Shown: positions 16,213-25,171 of the stretch, in pieces
Position numbering within the stretch: position 1 is the first letter of the stretch
Layout: every line of letters begins with the position of its first letter
Assembly (NCBI RefSeq): GCF_016899775.1
Contig: NZ_JACJJE010000009.1
Location: 20,563-84,562 of the forward strand
Direction: 5' to 3'
DNA length: 64,000 nucleotides
Origin: Pseudoflavonifractor capillosus
GTDB lineage: Bacteria; Bacillota; Clostridia; Oscillospirales; Oscillospiraceae
The notes under the pieces: model-generated
The model's input: only the letters and a program-made list of their open reading frames with translations
The model's database searches: none
Told to the model about the DNA's origin: nothing
Program-made: the position numbers and the translations under genes

Positions 16213-17652
16213 TTACAGCAGATCCTCTTCGTTGACGATCTGCGCCTTGATCAGGTTGGTGGAGCCGCTGCGGCCCAGGGGCACGCCGGCGGTGATGACC
16301 ACGGTGTCCCCGTTCTGGACCAGGCCCTCCTTCAGGGCCACCTCCACAGACATGGAGAAGATCCGGTCGGTGGAGGTCACCTCCCCGGTGAGGAAGGGGA
16401 TGATGCCCCAGGAGATGGCCAGCTGGCGGCGCACCTTCTCGTGCATGGTGAGGGCGGCCACCGGGCAGGAGGGGCGGAACCGGCAGATCATCCGGGCGGT
16501 GCGGCCGGAGCTGGTGGCCACCAGAATGGCCTTGGCGTCCAGATCCTTGGCGGTGAGGCAGCAGGTGTGAGTGATGGCGTCGTCGATGTTGGAGGCGGAC
16601 ACCCCCATCATCTTCTCGAAGCGGCGCCAGTAGTGGATGGACTGCTCGGCCTCCTCCACGATGCCCACCATGGCGGACAGGGCCTCCACGGGGTAGTTGC
16701 CGTTGGCGGTCTCGCCGGAGAGCATGACGCAGCTGGTGCCGTCAAAGACGGCGTTGGCCACGTCGGACACCTCGGCGCGGGTGGGGCGGGGATTGCGGAT
16801 CATGGAGTCCAGCATCTGGGTGGCGGTGATCACCGGCTTGCCCAGGCGCAGGCCCTTACGGATGATTTGCTTCTGCAGGATGGGCACCCGGGCGGCGGGG
16901 ATCTCCACGCCCAGGTCGCCCCGGGCCACCATGACGCCGTCGGCGGCCGCCAGGATCTCGTCGATGTTGTCCACGCCCTCCTGGTTCTCGATCTTGGCGA
17001 TGATCTTCACGTCCTGACCGCCAAACTGGTCCAGCACCTGGCGGACTGCCTGGACGTCTGCGGCCCGGCGGACAAAGGAGGCGGCGATGAAGTCAAAGTC
17101 GTGCTCCACACCGAACTTGATGTCGCTGACGTCCTTCTCGGTGAGGGCGGGCAGATGGATCTTTACGCCGGGGATGTTGATGCTCTTGTTGGCGGACAGG
17201 GTGCCGCCGTTTTCCACGGTGCAGTGGATGTCCTGGCCCTCAATGCGGTCCACCTTCAGGGCCACCAGGCCGTCGTCAATGAGGATCTCCTGGCCGGGGC
17301 CCACCTCCTTGTGGAGGTCGGGGTAGGTGACGGAGACCAGCCCGGCATTGCCCGCCGCCTCCCGGGTGGTCAGGGTGAAGGAGGCGCCCGCCTCCAGGGT
17401 AATCGATTTGGTATCAAAGCTCTTGATGCGGATCTCCGGGCCCTTTGTGTCCAGAATGGTGGCCACCGGACGGCTCATGGCGTCCCGGACGTTGTTCAGC
17501 TTGTTCAGGCGCTGCAGATGCTCCTCGTGGTCGCCGTGGGAAAAGTTGAAGCGCGCCGCGTCCATGCCGGCACGGATCAGCTTGCGGATCAGTTCCTCGT
17601 CGTCTACCGCGGGGCCCAGGGTGCAAATCACTTTTGTTTTTCTCAAAGTCAT
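16213..17652 (-). CDS. pyk: Pyruvate kinase
   Basis: This 479-residue enzyme makes pyruvate and ATP from phosphoenolpyruvate. The sequence shows FNFSHGDHEEH, LDTKGPEIR, the active-site IAKIENQEG (catalytic Lys), MVARGDLGVEIP, and the signature stretch TATQMLDSMIRNPRPTRAE. The C-terminal allosteric domain is present (GRTARMICRFRPSCPV), but the extra PEP-utilising tail of some bacilli is absent. ATG at 17652 follows AGGAGG; the longer reading from 17712 has none. It is monocistronic and ends at a strong terminator. Confidence 0.95.
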   Translation of the reverse strand: MTLRKTKVICTLGPAVDDEELIRKLIRAGMDAARFNFSHGDHEEHLQRLNKLNNVRDAMSRPVATILDTKGPEIRIKSFDTKSITLEAGASFTLTTREAAGNAGLVSVTYPDLHKEVGPGQEILIDDGLVALKVDRIEGQDIHCTVENGGTLSANKSINIPGVKIHLPALTEKDVSDIKFGVEHDFDFIAASFVRRAADVQAVRQVLDQFGGQDVKIIAKIENQEGVDNIDEILAAADGVMVARGDLGVEIPAARVPILQKQIIRKGLRLGKPVITATQMLDSMIRNPRPTRAEVSDVANAVFDGTSCVMLSGETANGNYPVEALSAMVGIVEEAEQSIHYWRRFEKMMGVSASNIDDAITHTCCLTAKDLDAKAILVATSSGRTARMICRFRPSCPVAALTMHEKVRRQLAISWGIIPFLTGEVTSTDRIFSMSVEVALKEGLVQNGDTVVITAGVPLGRSGSTNLIKAQIVNEEDLL

Positions 17653-17831
17653 ATAATTCTTCCTCCTACGGGAATTTGATTCTTTGTTCCTCTTCTTTGC
17701 CAAGTTAATCATACTAGACGGGCATGGGGTTTGACTAGGGGAAAAACGATGAAAAAAGCCGTCGGAAGCCCAAAAAAATCAGGCAAAGCGGTACGTTGAT
17801 TCCTCCGCTTTGCCTGTATTTTACGCCGATT

Positions 17832-19013
17832 TTATCGATACGAATCAGCCAGCTCCTTAAATTTCGGCAGCGCCCGTTCAATCATCTCGGTCTGGACGCA
17901 GTAGGCCAGCCGGAAGTGGCCGGGAGCGCCGAAGCCGGAGCCGGGCACCAGCAGCAGGTCGAACTGCTTGGCCCGCTCGCTGAAGGCCATGTCGTCGCTC
18001 TCCAGGCTGCGGGGGAACAGGTAGAAGGCCCCGCCGGGCTCGGCCACGTGGTAGCCCATCTCCCGAAGGGCGGACACCAGAAGCTTGCAGTTGTGCTCGT
18101 ATACCGACAGGTCGGAGGTCAAATCACAGCACAGGGAGGTCACCTGCTGGAACAGGCTGGGGGCGTTCACATAGCCCAGAGAGCGCCCGGCCCCCGCCAC
18201 AGCGGCGTACACCTCCTTGGAGTCGGTGACCTTGCCGGGGACCAGCACATAGCCCAGACGCTCGCCGGGGAGGGAGAGGGACTTGCTGAAGGAGTAGCAC
18301 ACGATGGTGTCGTCGTACAGATGGGGAATCCAGGGGGCCTTCACGCCGGAGAACACGATCTCCCGGTAGGGCTCGTCGGAGATGAGGTAGATGGGGTGGC
18401 CGTACTCGGCCTCCTTCTTTCTCAAAATGTCCGCCAGGCGCTCCAGGGTCTCCTGGGAATAGACCACACCGGAGGGGTTGTTGGGGCTGTTCACCACCAC
18501 GCCCTTGGTGTGGGGGGTGAGGGCCTGCTCAAAGGCGGCGAAGTCGATCTGGAAGTGCTCGATCTCCGGGGGGATGAGCACCATCTTGGCTCCGGCCCCC
18601 TCGATGAACACCTTGTACTCGGGGAAGTAGGGGGCAAAGACGATGAACTCGTCCTCCGGGCAGGTGAGGCCGTTGAACACACAGCACAGGGAGGCGGCCG
18701 CGCCCACGGTGAGGTAGAACTGATCGGCGGTGTAGTCCCCGCCGAAGCGCCGGTTCAGGGAATCGGCAAACCGCTGCCGGGCGGCGGCGTCCCCCTGGGC
18801 GCTGGTGTAGCAGTGGATCAGGTCGGGCTGCTCCTGCAGAATTCGGATGGCCGTCTCATTCACCTGGGGAGGGGCGGGGACGCTGGGGTTGCCCAGAGAG
18901 AAGTCATACACGTTCTCCCGGCCGACGACGGCGGCCCGCTGGTTGCCGTACTCGAACAGCTCCCGGATCACAGAGCGGGCGGTACCCAGCCCAAGCATGC
19001 GTTTGGAAACCAT
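17832..19013 (-). CDS. Class I/II pyridoxal-phosphate aminotransferase
   Basis: This 393-residue fold-type I aminotransferase shows NPSVPAPP near residue 45, the substrate-carboxylate asparagine in NSPNNPSG, ISDEPYRE, and the PLP lysine in SFSKSLSLPGERLGY near 238. Similar proteins act on aspartate or aromatic amino acids; the precise pair is not evident. The start at 19013 has AGGAGG 9 bases upstream; the longer reading from 19037 does not. It has its own promoter. A terminator is not obvious before pyk. Confidence 0.9.
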   Translation of the reverse strand: MVSKRMLGLGTARSVIRELFEYGNQRAAVVGRENVYDFSLGNPSVPAPPQVNETAIRILQEQPDLIHCYTSAQGDAAARQRFADSLNRRFGGDYTADQFYLTVGAAASLCCVFNGLTCPEDEFIVFAPYFPEYKVFIEGAGAKMVLIPPEIEHFQIDFAAFEQALTPHTKGVVVNSPNNPSGVVYSQETLERLADILRKKEAEYGHPIYLISDEPYREIVFSGVKAPWIPHLYDDTIVCYSFSKSLSLPGERLGYVLVPGKVTDSKEVYAAVAGAGRSLGYVNAPSLFQQVTSLCCDLTSDLSVYEHNCKLLVSALREMGYHVAEPGGAFYLFPRSLESDDMAFSERAKQFDLLLVPGSGFGAPGHFRLAYCVQTEMIERALPKFKELADSYR

Positions 19014-19100
19014 GACACAAAACCTCCTGGAAATCAAAATTTACTAATTTTACAGCCGCGGGCGGAAAAAGGCCCCCTGCGGCAGGACGGATTTGGTCTT

Positions 19101-19129
19101 ATTATAGCACGACTGTTTAACGCTGTAAA
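19101..19129 (-). promoter_or_regulatory. Promoter of the aminotransferase gene
   Basis: On the minus strand TTTACA (19129-19124), a 17-base spacer and TATAAT (19106-19101). The region 19014-19390 otherwise holds only this and the divergent promoter at 19253; I see no gene in it. Confidence 0.82.
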
Positions 19130-19252
19130 GCGTCGATTTCTCCTCCGTTTTTCGCGGTTTTTCCCTTTCTTTCACCAATATACCAGGCAAAATGTTTTCT
19201 GTTTCTTTGAACTTACCAAATTTTAACATTCTTTGTTGTGCAATTTTTCCGA

Positions 19253-19281
19253 TTTACAAACTGCACAAATGTCACTATAAT
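19253..19281 (+). promoter_or_regulatory. Promoter of the Enzyme I-like gene
   Basis: TTTACA (19253-19258), a 17-base spacer and TATAAT (19276-19281), about 110 bases before the start codon. Confidence 0.82.
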
Positions 19282-19390
19282 CAAAAATACAGAAAGGTCC
19301 TTGGCACATTTGCCCTGGGAACAGCCTCCGGCAGAGGCTGCTTCCCTGCGAACAGCCAAACATTTTTCAACGCAGAGGGGCGGTGATCGT

Positions 19391-20161
19391 ATGAAAATCC
19401 TGACCGGCAAATCCATTTTGGATCAGGTTGCCTACGGTCCCCTTCGGGTGTACCACCGCCAGCCTTTCCAGCTGGACTTCCTCTCCCACCTCTCCTCGGG
19501 GGATGAGGTCCTCCGGTTCCAGACCGCCCAGCGCCGGGCGGTGCTCCAGCTGGCCGATCTGTACGACCAGGCCGCGCTGGTGGTGGGTCCCCAGGCGGCA
19601 TCCATCTTTGCCATCCACGCCATGCTGCTGGAGGACACCTCCTTTGTGGACAGCATTCTGTCCATCATCCAGACCCAGTACACCACCGCGGAGTACGCCG
19701 TCCAGGTGGCGGGGACCAGCTACTCCGCCGCCTTCGCCGCCATGGAGAACCCCTATATGGCGGCCCGGGGGGCCGACCTGCGGGACATCTCCAACCGGAT
19801 GATCCGCCTGCTTCTGGGCGAAAAAATCCCCGATCCCCTGGGGAACCGGCCGGCCATTCTGGTGTCCGACGAGCTGCTGCCCAGCGAGGTGCTGGCTCTG
19901 GACCGGAAGAAGCTGCTGGGGCTGGTCACCTGGCACGGCAGCGTGGACAGCCACACCGCCATGCTCCTGCGGCTGCTGAACATCCCCGGCCTGGCCCAGG
20001 CCAACATCAATCAGGACTGCGACGGCCACCAGGCCATCCTGGACGGCTTTCATCAGAATTTGTACCTGGACCCGGACAAACAGCTGGTCACCGACATGGG
20101 CTTCGAGCCCAAGAAGGGGAAACTCCCCTCCCGCATGCTGGCCGCCCAGCAGCCGGGATGA
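19391..20161 (+). CDS. Truncated PTS Enzyme I-like protein (N-terminal half only)
   Basis: This 256-residue protein resembles the first half of PTS Enzyme I. The helical HPr-binding part (about 25-125) is followed by the phospho-histidine swivelling domain. The active-site region reads WHGSVDSHTAMLLR near residue 188, keeping the SHTA core with the phosphorylatable His while the usual GGRT is changed. The PEP-binding barrel and dimerisation domain are absent, so it cannot take phosphate from PEP alone. ATG at 19391 follows GAGGGG. It has its own promoter and terminator and no PTS neighbours. It could be a regulatory or accessory phospho-carrier (inference). Confidence 0.75.
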   Translation: MKILTGKSILDQVAYGPLRVYHRQPFQLDFLSHLSSGDEVLRFQTAQRRAVLQLADLYDQAALVVGPQAASIFAIHAMLLEDTSFVDSILSIIQTQYTTAEYAVQVAGTSYSAAFAAMENPYMAARGADLRDISNRMIRLLLGEKIPDPLGNRPAILVSDELLPSEVLALDRKKLLGLVTWHGSVDSHTAMLLRLLNIPGLAQANINQDCDGHQAILDGFHQNLYLDPDKQLVTDMGFEPKKGKLPSRMLAAQQPG

Positions 20162-20181
20162 CCGAAGATATCACAAATGAA

Positions 20182-20218
20182 ACCGCTCCCCGGAGGAATG
20201 TCTTCTCCGGGGAGCGGT
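20182..20218 (+). terminator. Terminator of the Enzyme I-like gene
   Basis: A perfect 14-bp stem (20182-20195 with 20205-20218) is followed by ATTTTCT. Confidence 0.85.
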
Positions 20219-20254
20219 ATTTTCTCTAAAAGCGCAAGAAAATTTCTCTTCCTC

Positions 20255-21265
20255 TCATGGGGCGTAGAAAAATTCGCACAGGAGTGTCCGGGGCGCGTAT
20301 TGCTCCCGCAGGGATTTGGACACGGTCACCGAGTGCTCCAGCCAGCCCCTGTTTTTCTCCCCCTCCTCCGGCCCCTGAAGCAGCCCCAAAGCAGGACTCT
20401 CCTCCTGCTGTTCCCGCTGGTGGAGGTACGTCCCGCACACCTGGCTGTGCATGGAGATCTCCGGATAGAGGGGCCGTGCGTACAGCTCCATATATGCCTT
20501 CTTCTCCTGGCCCTGGGCAGTCCCGGCCAAATCCAGAATCATGGCCCCGCCCTCCCAGTCCGGCGCAGCCAGCGTCTGATAAGCCGTGCCATCCTCAAGT
20601 CCGGCTCCGGCCTCATTCTCCCCGCCGGAGCGATACCATCCGCGCAGGGTCGAATCGTCCGCGGTGTACCCCTTCACAGCGATGCCGATCACGTCCTCCC
20701 AGCCCTGAGCGGGTTGGGTGAGCCATAGGGCAGTTACCGTAAACAGATCCCCCTCCGGTTCTTTGCTCCCACTGGTCCAGCCCACCCGCAGGTTCATCCA
20801 GGCATCTCTGACTGCCCTCTCTCGGTCCGCCGTCAGCTCTGCCAGGGCCTCCTCCCGGGTATGGTAGCTCACCGTGCCGTCCTCCGCCGTTTTGAGGTAG
20901 GCAGAGTGCACCGTGATCGTCTTGGCCGAACAAAACTCCTCCAGCCGCTCCAACGAGTAGGAGGCCACAGCATCTTGATCCAGTCCCAGAGCGGTGAGCA
21001 GACCGCGCATCTCCTCCGGTCCGGCCTCCGGCAGAGTCTCCGGCTCCGGACGGCTCCAGCGCCGGATCTCCTGCCCATAGGGGCCGGTCTCCTCTGTGAC
21101 ATACGGGGCCGCCCACGCCGGGACCTCCCCACGCTCCTCCACCGCGGCCTGGAGATTGACCATATCCACCTCCAGCGCCGCCTCCCCCTGGGCGCAGCCA
21201 GCCACCAGCAGCGCACAGACCGCCGCCGTCCCCACAGAGAGCCAGGCCCTCATTCTCGTTCCCAT
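20255..21265 (-). CDS. Putative secreted lipoprotein of unknown function
   Basis: The 336-residue product begins with a lipoprotein signal peptide: MGTRMRAW, a hydrophobic core and the lipobox LVAGC, with the lipidated Cys near residue 24. The mature part is soluble, acidic and without repeats or a family I recognise. ATG at 21265 follows GGGAGG. It would be anchored outside the membrane. It sits alone between the Enzyme I-like gene and ftsZ, so context gives no function. Confidence 0.7.
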   Translation of the reverse strand: MGTRMRAWLSVGTAAVCALLVAGCAQGEAALEVDMVNLQAAVEERGEVPAWAAPYVTEETGPYGQEIRRWSRPEPETLPEAGPEEMRGLLTALGLDQDAVASYSLERLEEFCSAKTITVHSAYLKTAEDGTVSYHTREEALAELTADRERAVRDAWMNLRVGWTSGSKEPEGDLFTVTALWLTQPAQGWEDVIGIAVKGYTADDSTLRGWYRSGGENEAGAGLEDGTAYQTLAAPDWEGGAMILDLAGTAQGQEKKAYMELYARPLYPEISMHSQVCGTYLHQREQQEESPALGLLQGPEEGEKNRGWLEHSVTVSKSLREQYAPRTLLCEFFYAP

Positions 21266-21307
21266 ACGCTTCCTCCCGCCGTCCCAGCGGCCCTTCTCTT
21301 TAAAAAA

Positions 21308-21342
21308 GGCCCTGGAGCGGCGTTTGCTTCCTCTCCAGGGCC
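21308..21342 (-). terminator. Terminator of ftsZ
   Basis: A 10-bp stem (21308-21317 with 21333-21342) is followed on the minus strand by TTTTTT. It also separates ftsZ from the lipoprotein gene. Confidence 0.88.
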
Positions 21343-21370
21343 GGTATTTCGTTTGTCAGAACCGCAGGTC

Positions 21371-22531
21371 TCAGCGCTTGCGGTTGAAAATGCGCTCCAG
21401 AATGTCCCAGTCGTCGTCGCTGACGGCGGCCTTCTCGGCCTCGGGCTCCTGCGCGGGGGCGGGGGCGGCGGGCTGAGCCGCTCCGGCGGCGCGCTGCTCC
21501 TCCACACGGGCTCCGGCGCTGGTGAAGGGCTTGCTGCTGGCGGCCGCGGCGGGGGCGGCGGCAGGCTGCTCCTCCTTCTCGTCAAAGCCGGTGGCGATGA
21601 CGGTGACCCGCAGCTCGTCCTCCAGAGTGTCGTCAAAGGCGGCGCCGAAGATGATATTGGCCTCGGGGTGGGCGGCCTCCTGCACCAGATTGGCGGCGGT
21701 CTCCACCTCCTCCAGGCCGATGTCCATGGAGCCGGTGACGTTGATCAGCACGCCCTTGGCCCCGTTGATGGAGGTCTCCAGCAGGGGGCTGGAAATGGCC
21801 ATCTTGGCGGCCTCCTCGGCCTTGTTCTTGCCGGCGGCCCGGCCCACGCCCATGTGAGCCCGGCCGGCGTCCTTCATCACGGCGGACACGTCGGCGAAGT
21901 CCAGGTTGATGAACCCGGTGTTCTTGATCAGGTCGGAGATGGACTGGACCGCCTGCTGCAGCACGTCGTCGGCGATCTCAAAGGCGTTGAGCATGGTGAT
22001 CTTCTGGTCGGTGGCCAGCTTCAGCCGCTCGTTGGGGATGATGACCAGGGAGTCCACCTTGTTGCGCAGCTCGTTGATGCCCCCCTCGGCCTGCTTCATC
22101 CGGCGCATGCCCTCAAAGCGGAAGGGCTTTGTTACCACGCCCACGGTGAGGATGCCCAGCTCCTTGGCGATGTCGGCCACAATGGGGGCCGCGCCGGTGC
22201 CGGTGCCGCCGCCCATGCCGGCGGTGATGAACACCATGTCCGCGTCCTCCAGGGCCTTGGAGATCTGGTTGCGGTTCTCCTCGGCGGACTTGCGGCCCAC
22301 CTCCGGGTCGGAGCCCGCCCCCTGTCCGTTGGTGAGCTTCTCCCCGATCTGAATTTTATACGTGGCGGCCGACACGGTCAGCGCCTGCTTGTCCGTGTTG
22401 ATGGCGATAAAGTCAACCCCCTTGGTGCCGGTGCGCACCATGCGGTTGACCACGTTGTTTCCGCCGCCGCCCACGCCGATTACTTTGATATTTACCACAC
22501 TGTCGGGACCCATGTCCATTCCGAAGGCCAT
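21371..22531 (-). CDS. ftsZ: Cell division GTPase FtsZ
   Basis: This 386-residue tubulin homologue polymerises into the division ring. It shows [13 protein letters not shown], the GTP-binding tubulin signature [10 protein letters not shown] near residue 108, and the T7-loop region NLDFADV. A proline/alanine-rich linker (about 320-365) leads to the conserved tail peptide [14 protein letters not shown], the docking site for partners such as FtsA or SepF. ATG at 22531 follows TAGGAGG; the longer reading from 22600 is rejected. It has its own promoter although it lies downstream of the dcw cluster. Confidence 0.96.
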   Translation of the reverse strand: MAFGMDMGPDSVVNIKVIGVGGGGNNVVNRMVRTGTKGVDFIAINTDKQALTVSAATYKIQIGEKLTNGQGAGSDPEVGRKSAEENRNQISKALEDADMVFITAGMGGGTGTGAAPIVADIAKELGILTVGVVTKPFRFEGMRRMKQAEGGINELRNKVDSLVIIPNERLKLATDQKITMLNAFEIADDVLQQAVQSISDLIKNTGFINLDFADVSAVMKDAGRAHMGVGRAAGKNKAEEAAKMAISSPLLETSINGAKGVLINVTGSMDIGLEEVETAANLVQEAAHPEANIIFGAAFDDTLEDELRVTVIATGFDEKEEQPAAAPAAAASSKPFTSAGARVEEQRAAGAAQPAAPAPAQEPEAEKAAVSDDDWDILERIFNRKR

Positions 22532-22617
22532 TGTCGTTCCTCCTAAGTACAAAGTCAAAATCCCCCACAAGCCTACTTCTTGTGGTCGGATGAATTGCAA
22601 AGTCGATATTTTGTTAT

Positions 22618-22646
22618 ATTGTATCGCTCTTTTTCAGGCAGGTCAA
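22618..22646 (-). promoter_or_regulatory. Promoter of ftsZ
   Basis: On the minus strand TTGACC (22646-22641), a 17-base spacer and TACAAT (22623-22618), leaving a leader of about 80 nt with a small CCACAAG/CTTGTGG hairpin (22565-22585) just upstream of the ribosome site. Confidence 0.82.
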
Positions 22647-22716
22647 GAGAAAAAGGCGGAATTACAGAAACTTTCCAGCTCAGCTCGCGGAAAATGCCCT
22701 TTCGGCCAGCCGACCG

Positions 22717-22793
22717 CACTCATCAGAATGTTAAAACATTCTGATGAGTGGTTTGATTGCACGTGAAAGACAACCCTGACGGTTTTCTTTCAC
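22717..22793. repeat. Two hairpins between ftsQ and ftsZ
   Basis: A perfect 16-bp inverted repeat (22717-22732 with 22735-22750, centre AA) lies next to a second imperfect hairpin (22763-22793, arms GTGAAAG and CTTTCAC). Neither has a T-run, so they are weak candidates for terminators of the dcw transcript and could be operators. The rest of 22532-22850 holds the ftsZ promoter. Confidence 0.5.
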
Positions 22794-22850
22794 ACTATCT
22801 TTCCCTCCGAACCCTTTGACTGACCGTTTTTTTGACAGACTGCCAGCTTT

Positions 22851-23750
22851 TCAGCTTTCCGCCGGAGTAAAGATCGCGTCCGCCATCTCCTGGGTCAGAT
22901 CCATGGTGCCGGCGGCCTGGGGCCCCCGGGTCTGGAGGGTGTCCTCCACCGCCGCCGACAGCACTGCCAGGGAGTGGGCCATATCCTCTCCCAGGGGCAG
23001 GCGTGCGTCAAAATTTTCCCGGTAGCGCATTCCCACCCAGGTGGAGTGGGTCAGGTCAATGGAGGAGACCTGATCCAGCTCTCCAGCCGCCTCCAGGGCG
23101 GAGAGCAGCTCCTTCAGCGTGGCCAGCCGGGACTGCTGCTCCTGGGGCACCGCCAGCATGGTACCCGCCTGGGGGGCCAGAACGGTCAGCCCGGTGACGG
23201 ACAGCGCTCCGCTCCCCTCCGGCGCCGCCTCCAGCAGCTTGCCGCTGGCGCTGATGAGCCAGGGCTGGTCGGCCAGGGTCTGGGTCTCCTCCCCCTCTGT
23301 CTGGGAGCTGTCCCCCTGGGCGGAGCTGTCCGCCTCCCCGCTGTCCCCGGACCCGTCTTCCGCCGCCGGCTCTGCCTGCGCCGAATCGTCCTGATAGACC
23401 TCCACCTGGGCGGCGGCGGAGATCTCCGTCACCTGGATGGTGAGGGTGCTGGGCAGCCCCCGCTGGGGGGATACCTCCCCCACATAGGGCAGCCGCTGCA
23501 AAATCTGCTGGCTGATCTGGTTTTTGTTCATCTGAAACAGGTTGTCGCCGATCTGAACCCCGGAGGCGTCGATGACCTCCTGGGCGGTGTAGCGGCTGTT
23601 GCCCACCACCGCGATGGTCTCCACCTGAAAAAAGACGGTGGCCCCCAAGGTGGCGGCGGCCACCAGGGCAGCCCCGCACAGCAGCTTGAACAGCAGGCCG
23701 AACCGCCGCCGACCCCGTTTCCGTTTTCGGTTGTGCCGCATTGACGCCAT
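22851..23750 (-). CDS. ftsQ: Cell division protein FtsQ/DivIB
   Basis: This 299-residue bitopic protein has a basic cytoplasmic N-terminus (MRHNRKRKRGRRRF), one membrane helix (about 20-42) and an extracellular POTRA domain (from VETIAVVGNSRYTAQEV). A Ser/Glu/Gln-rich acidic insert (about 125-160, SGDSGEADSSAQGDSS) interrupts the beta domain. It links early and late divisome proteins. ATG at 23750 follows CAGGAG. It is the last gene of the dcw run and starts 47 bases after murA. Confidence 0.88.
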   Translation of the reverse strand: MASMRHNRKRKRGRRRFGLLFKLLCGAALVAAATLGATVFFQVETIAVVGNSRYTAQEVIDASGVQIGDNLFQMNKNQISQQILQRLPYVGEVSPQRGLPSTLTIQVTEISAAAQVEVYQDDSAQAEPAAEDGSGDSGEADSSAQGDSSQTEGEETQTLADQPWLISASGKLLEAAPEGSGALSVTGLTVLAPQAGTMLAVPQEQQSRLATLKELLSALEAAGELDQVSSIDLTHSTWVGMRYRENFDARLPLGEDMAHSLAVLSAAVEDTLQTRGPQAAGTMDLTQEMADAIFTPAES

Positions 23751-23797
23751 AGGTGTTCTCCTGCCGCCGCCCCGCGCGGGAGCGGCGTCTTTTTATC

Positions 23798-25051
23798 TCA
23801 GTGTATCAGCCGGACCTGCGCCCCCAGGGCGGTCAGCTGTCCCTCCAGGTCCTCATAACCCCGGCGGATGTGCTCCAGGCCGCTCACCTGGCTCACCCCC
23901 TCCGCCCCCAGGGCGGCCACCACCAGAGCGGCTCCGCCCCTCAGGTCGGTGCTGTGCACCTTGGCTGCGTGGAGGGGCCGGCCGGTGACCACCGCCACCC
24001 GCCCCGCCAGCTGGATGTCGGCCCCCATGCGGGAGAGCTCATCCACATGCCGGTACCGGCTGTCAAACATATTCTCTACAAACATGGTGGTGCCGGTCCC
24101 CCCGGCCAGAGCGGCCATGAGCACCGCCTGGGCGTCGGTGGGAAAGCCTGGATAGGGGGCGGTGCGCACCGGACGGATTCCCCTCAGCCGTCCCCGGCTG
24201 TTCAGGGCAACACGGTCCCCCAGGATCTTGATTTCACAGCCCGCCTCCTGGAGGCAGGCGGTCACCGCCGCCAGGCTGGACGCTTCCGCCCCCTCCAGCT
24301 CCAGCCGTCCGCCTGCGGCCCCTACCGCGCATAAGTACGTGGCCGCCGCGATGCGGTCGCCCATCACGGTGTGTTCCGCAGGGTGGAGGGGCATCCCACC
24401 CTCCACGGCCACCACCGGGCTGCCCGCACCGGACACCCGGGCCCCCATGGCGTTGAGGAAATTCTGCAAGTCCACGATCTCCGGCTCCCGGGCCGCCCCC
24501 ACGATGGTGGTGGTCCCCCGGGCCCCGCAGGCGGCCAGCATGGCGTTTTCCGTGGCTCCCACGCTGGGGATGGACAGGCACAGCTCCCGTCCCACCAGGC
24601 CCCTCCCCACCGTACAGCGCAGGCGGCCCTGCTCCTCCACGATCTCCGCCCCCAGACTCCGCAGCGCGGCCAGGTGCAGGTCGATGGGCCGGGGCCCCAG
24701 CTCACAGCCCCCGGGGTAGCTCAGCTCCGCCCGGCCCAGCCGGGCCAGCATGGCCCCCAGAAAGATCACCGAGGAGCGCATCTCCCGCATCAGCGGGTCC
24801 GGAATGGTCCAGTCTGTGGGCTGGGACGCATCCACCAGCAGAGTTTCCCCCTCCCGCTCCACCCCGCAGCCCAGCAGCCGCAGGATCTTCCCCGTGGCCT
24901 CCACATCGGACAGGCGGGGACAGTTGTGGAGGACGCTCTGGCCCGGGGCCAGCAGGGCGGCGGCCAGGATGGGCAGAACGCTGTTTTTCGCCCCCTGGAC
25001 CCGCAGCCGTCCGGAAAGCGGCACGCCGCCGCGAATTTCAAGATAACTCAT
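23798..25051 (-). CDS. murA: UDP-N-acetylglucosamine 1-carboxyvinyltransferase
   Basis: This 417-residue enzyme transfers enolpyruvate to UDP-GlcNAc, the first committed step of peptidoglycan synthesis. Visible are QGAKNSVLPILAAALL near the N-terminus, the active-site cysteine in PGGCELGPRPIDLH near residue 115 (the fosfomycin target), and the catalytic region PGFPTDAQAVLMA. ATG at 25051 follows TTGGAGG. The ribosome site lies in one arm of a perfect 9-bp inverted repeat, which could limit translation. Confidence 0.95.
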   Translation of the reverse strand: MSYLEIRGGVPLSGRLRVQGAKNSVLPILAAALLAPGQSVLHNCPRLSDVEATGKILRLLGCGVEREGETLLVDASQPTDWTIPDPLMREMRSSVIFLGAMLARLGRAELSYPGGCELGPRPIDLHLAALRSLGAEIVEEQGRLRCTVGRGLVGRELCLSIPSVGATENAMLAACGARGTTTIVGAAREPEIVDLQNFLNAMGARVSGAGSPVVAVEGGMPLHPAEHTVMGDRIAAATYLCAVGAAGGRLELEGAEASSLAAVTACLQEAGCEIKILGDRVALNSRGRLRGIRPVRTAPYPGFPTDAQAVLMAALAGGTGTTMFVENMFDSRYRHVDELSRMGADIQLAGRVAVVTGRPLHAAKVHSTDLRGGAALVVAALGAEGVSQVSGLEHIRRGYEDLEGQLTALGAQVRLIH

Positions 25052-25052
25052 G

Positions 25053-25089
25053 GGATAGCCTCCAATTATATGTTGGATTCAGGCTATCC
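25053..25089 (-). promoter_or_regulatory. Inverted repeat covering the murA ribosome site
   Basis: GGATAGCCT (25053-25061) and AGGCTATCC (25081-25089) are perfect inverted repeats. In mRNA this hairpin would hide part of GGAGG directly before the murA ATG. Confidence 0.5.
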
Positions 25090-25171
25090 TATGCCCAAAC
25101 GCAAAAATTGGTTTCTTTCCTCGGGGACAGACTGCCCGCGGAAACCTCATCCGGGCGGCGGAACGCCGCCC

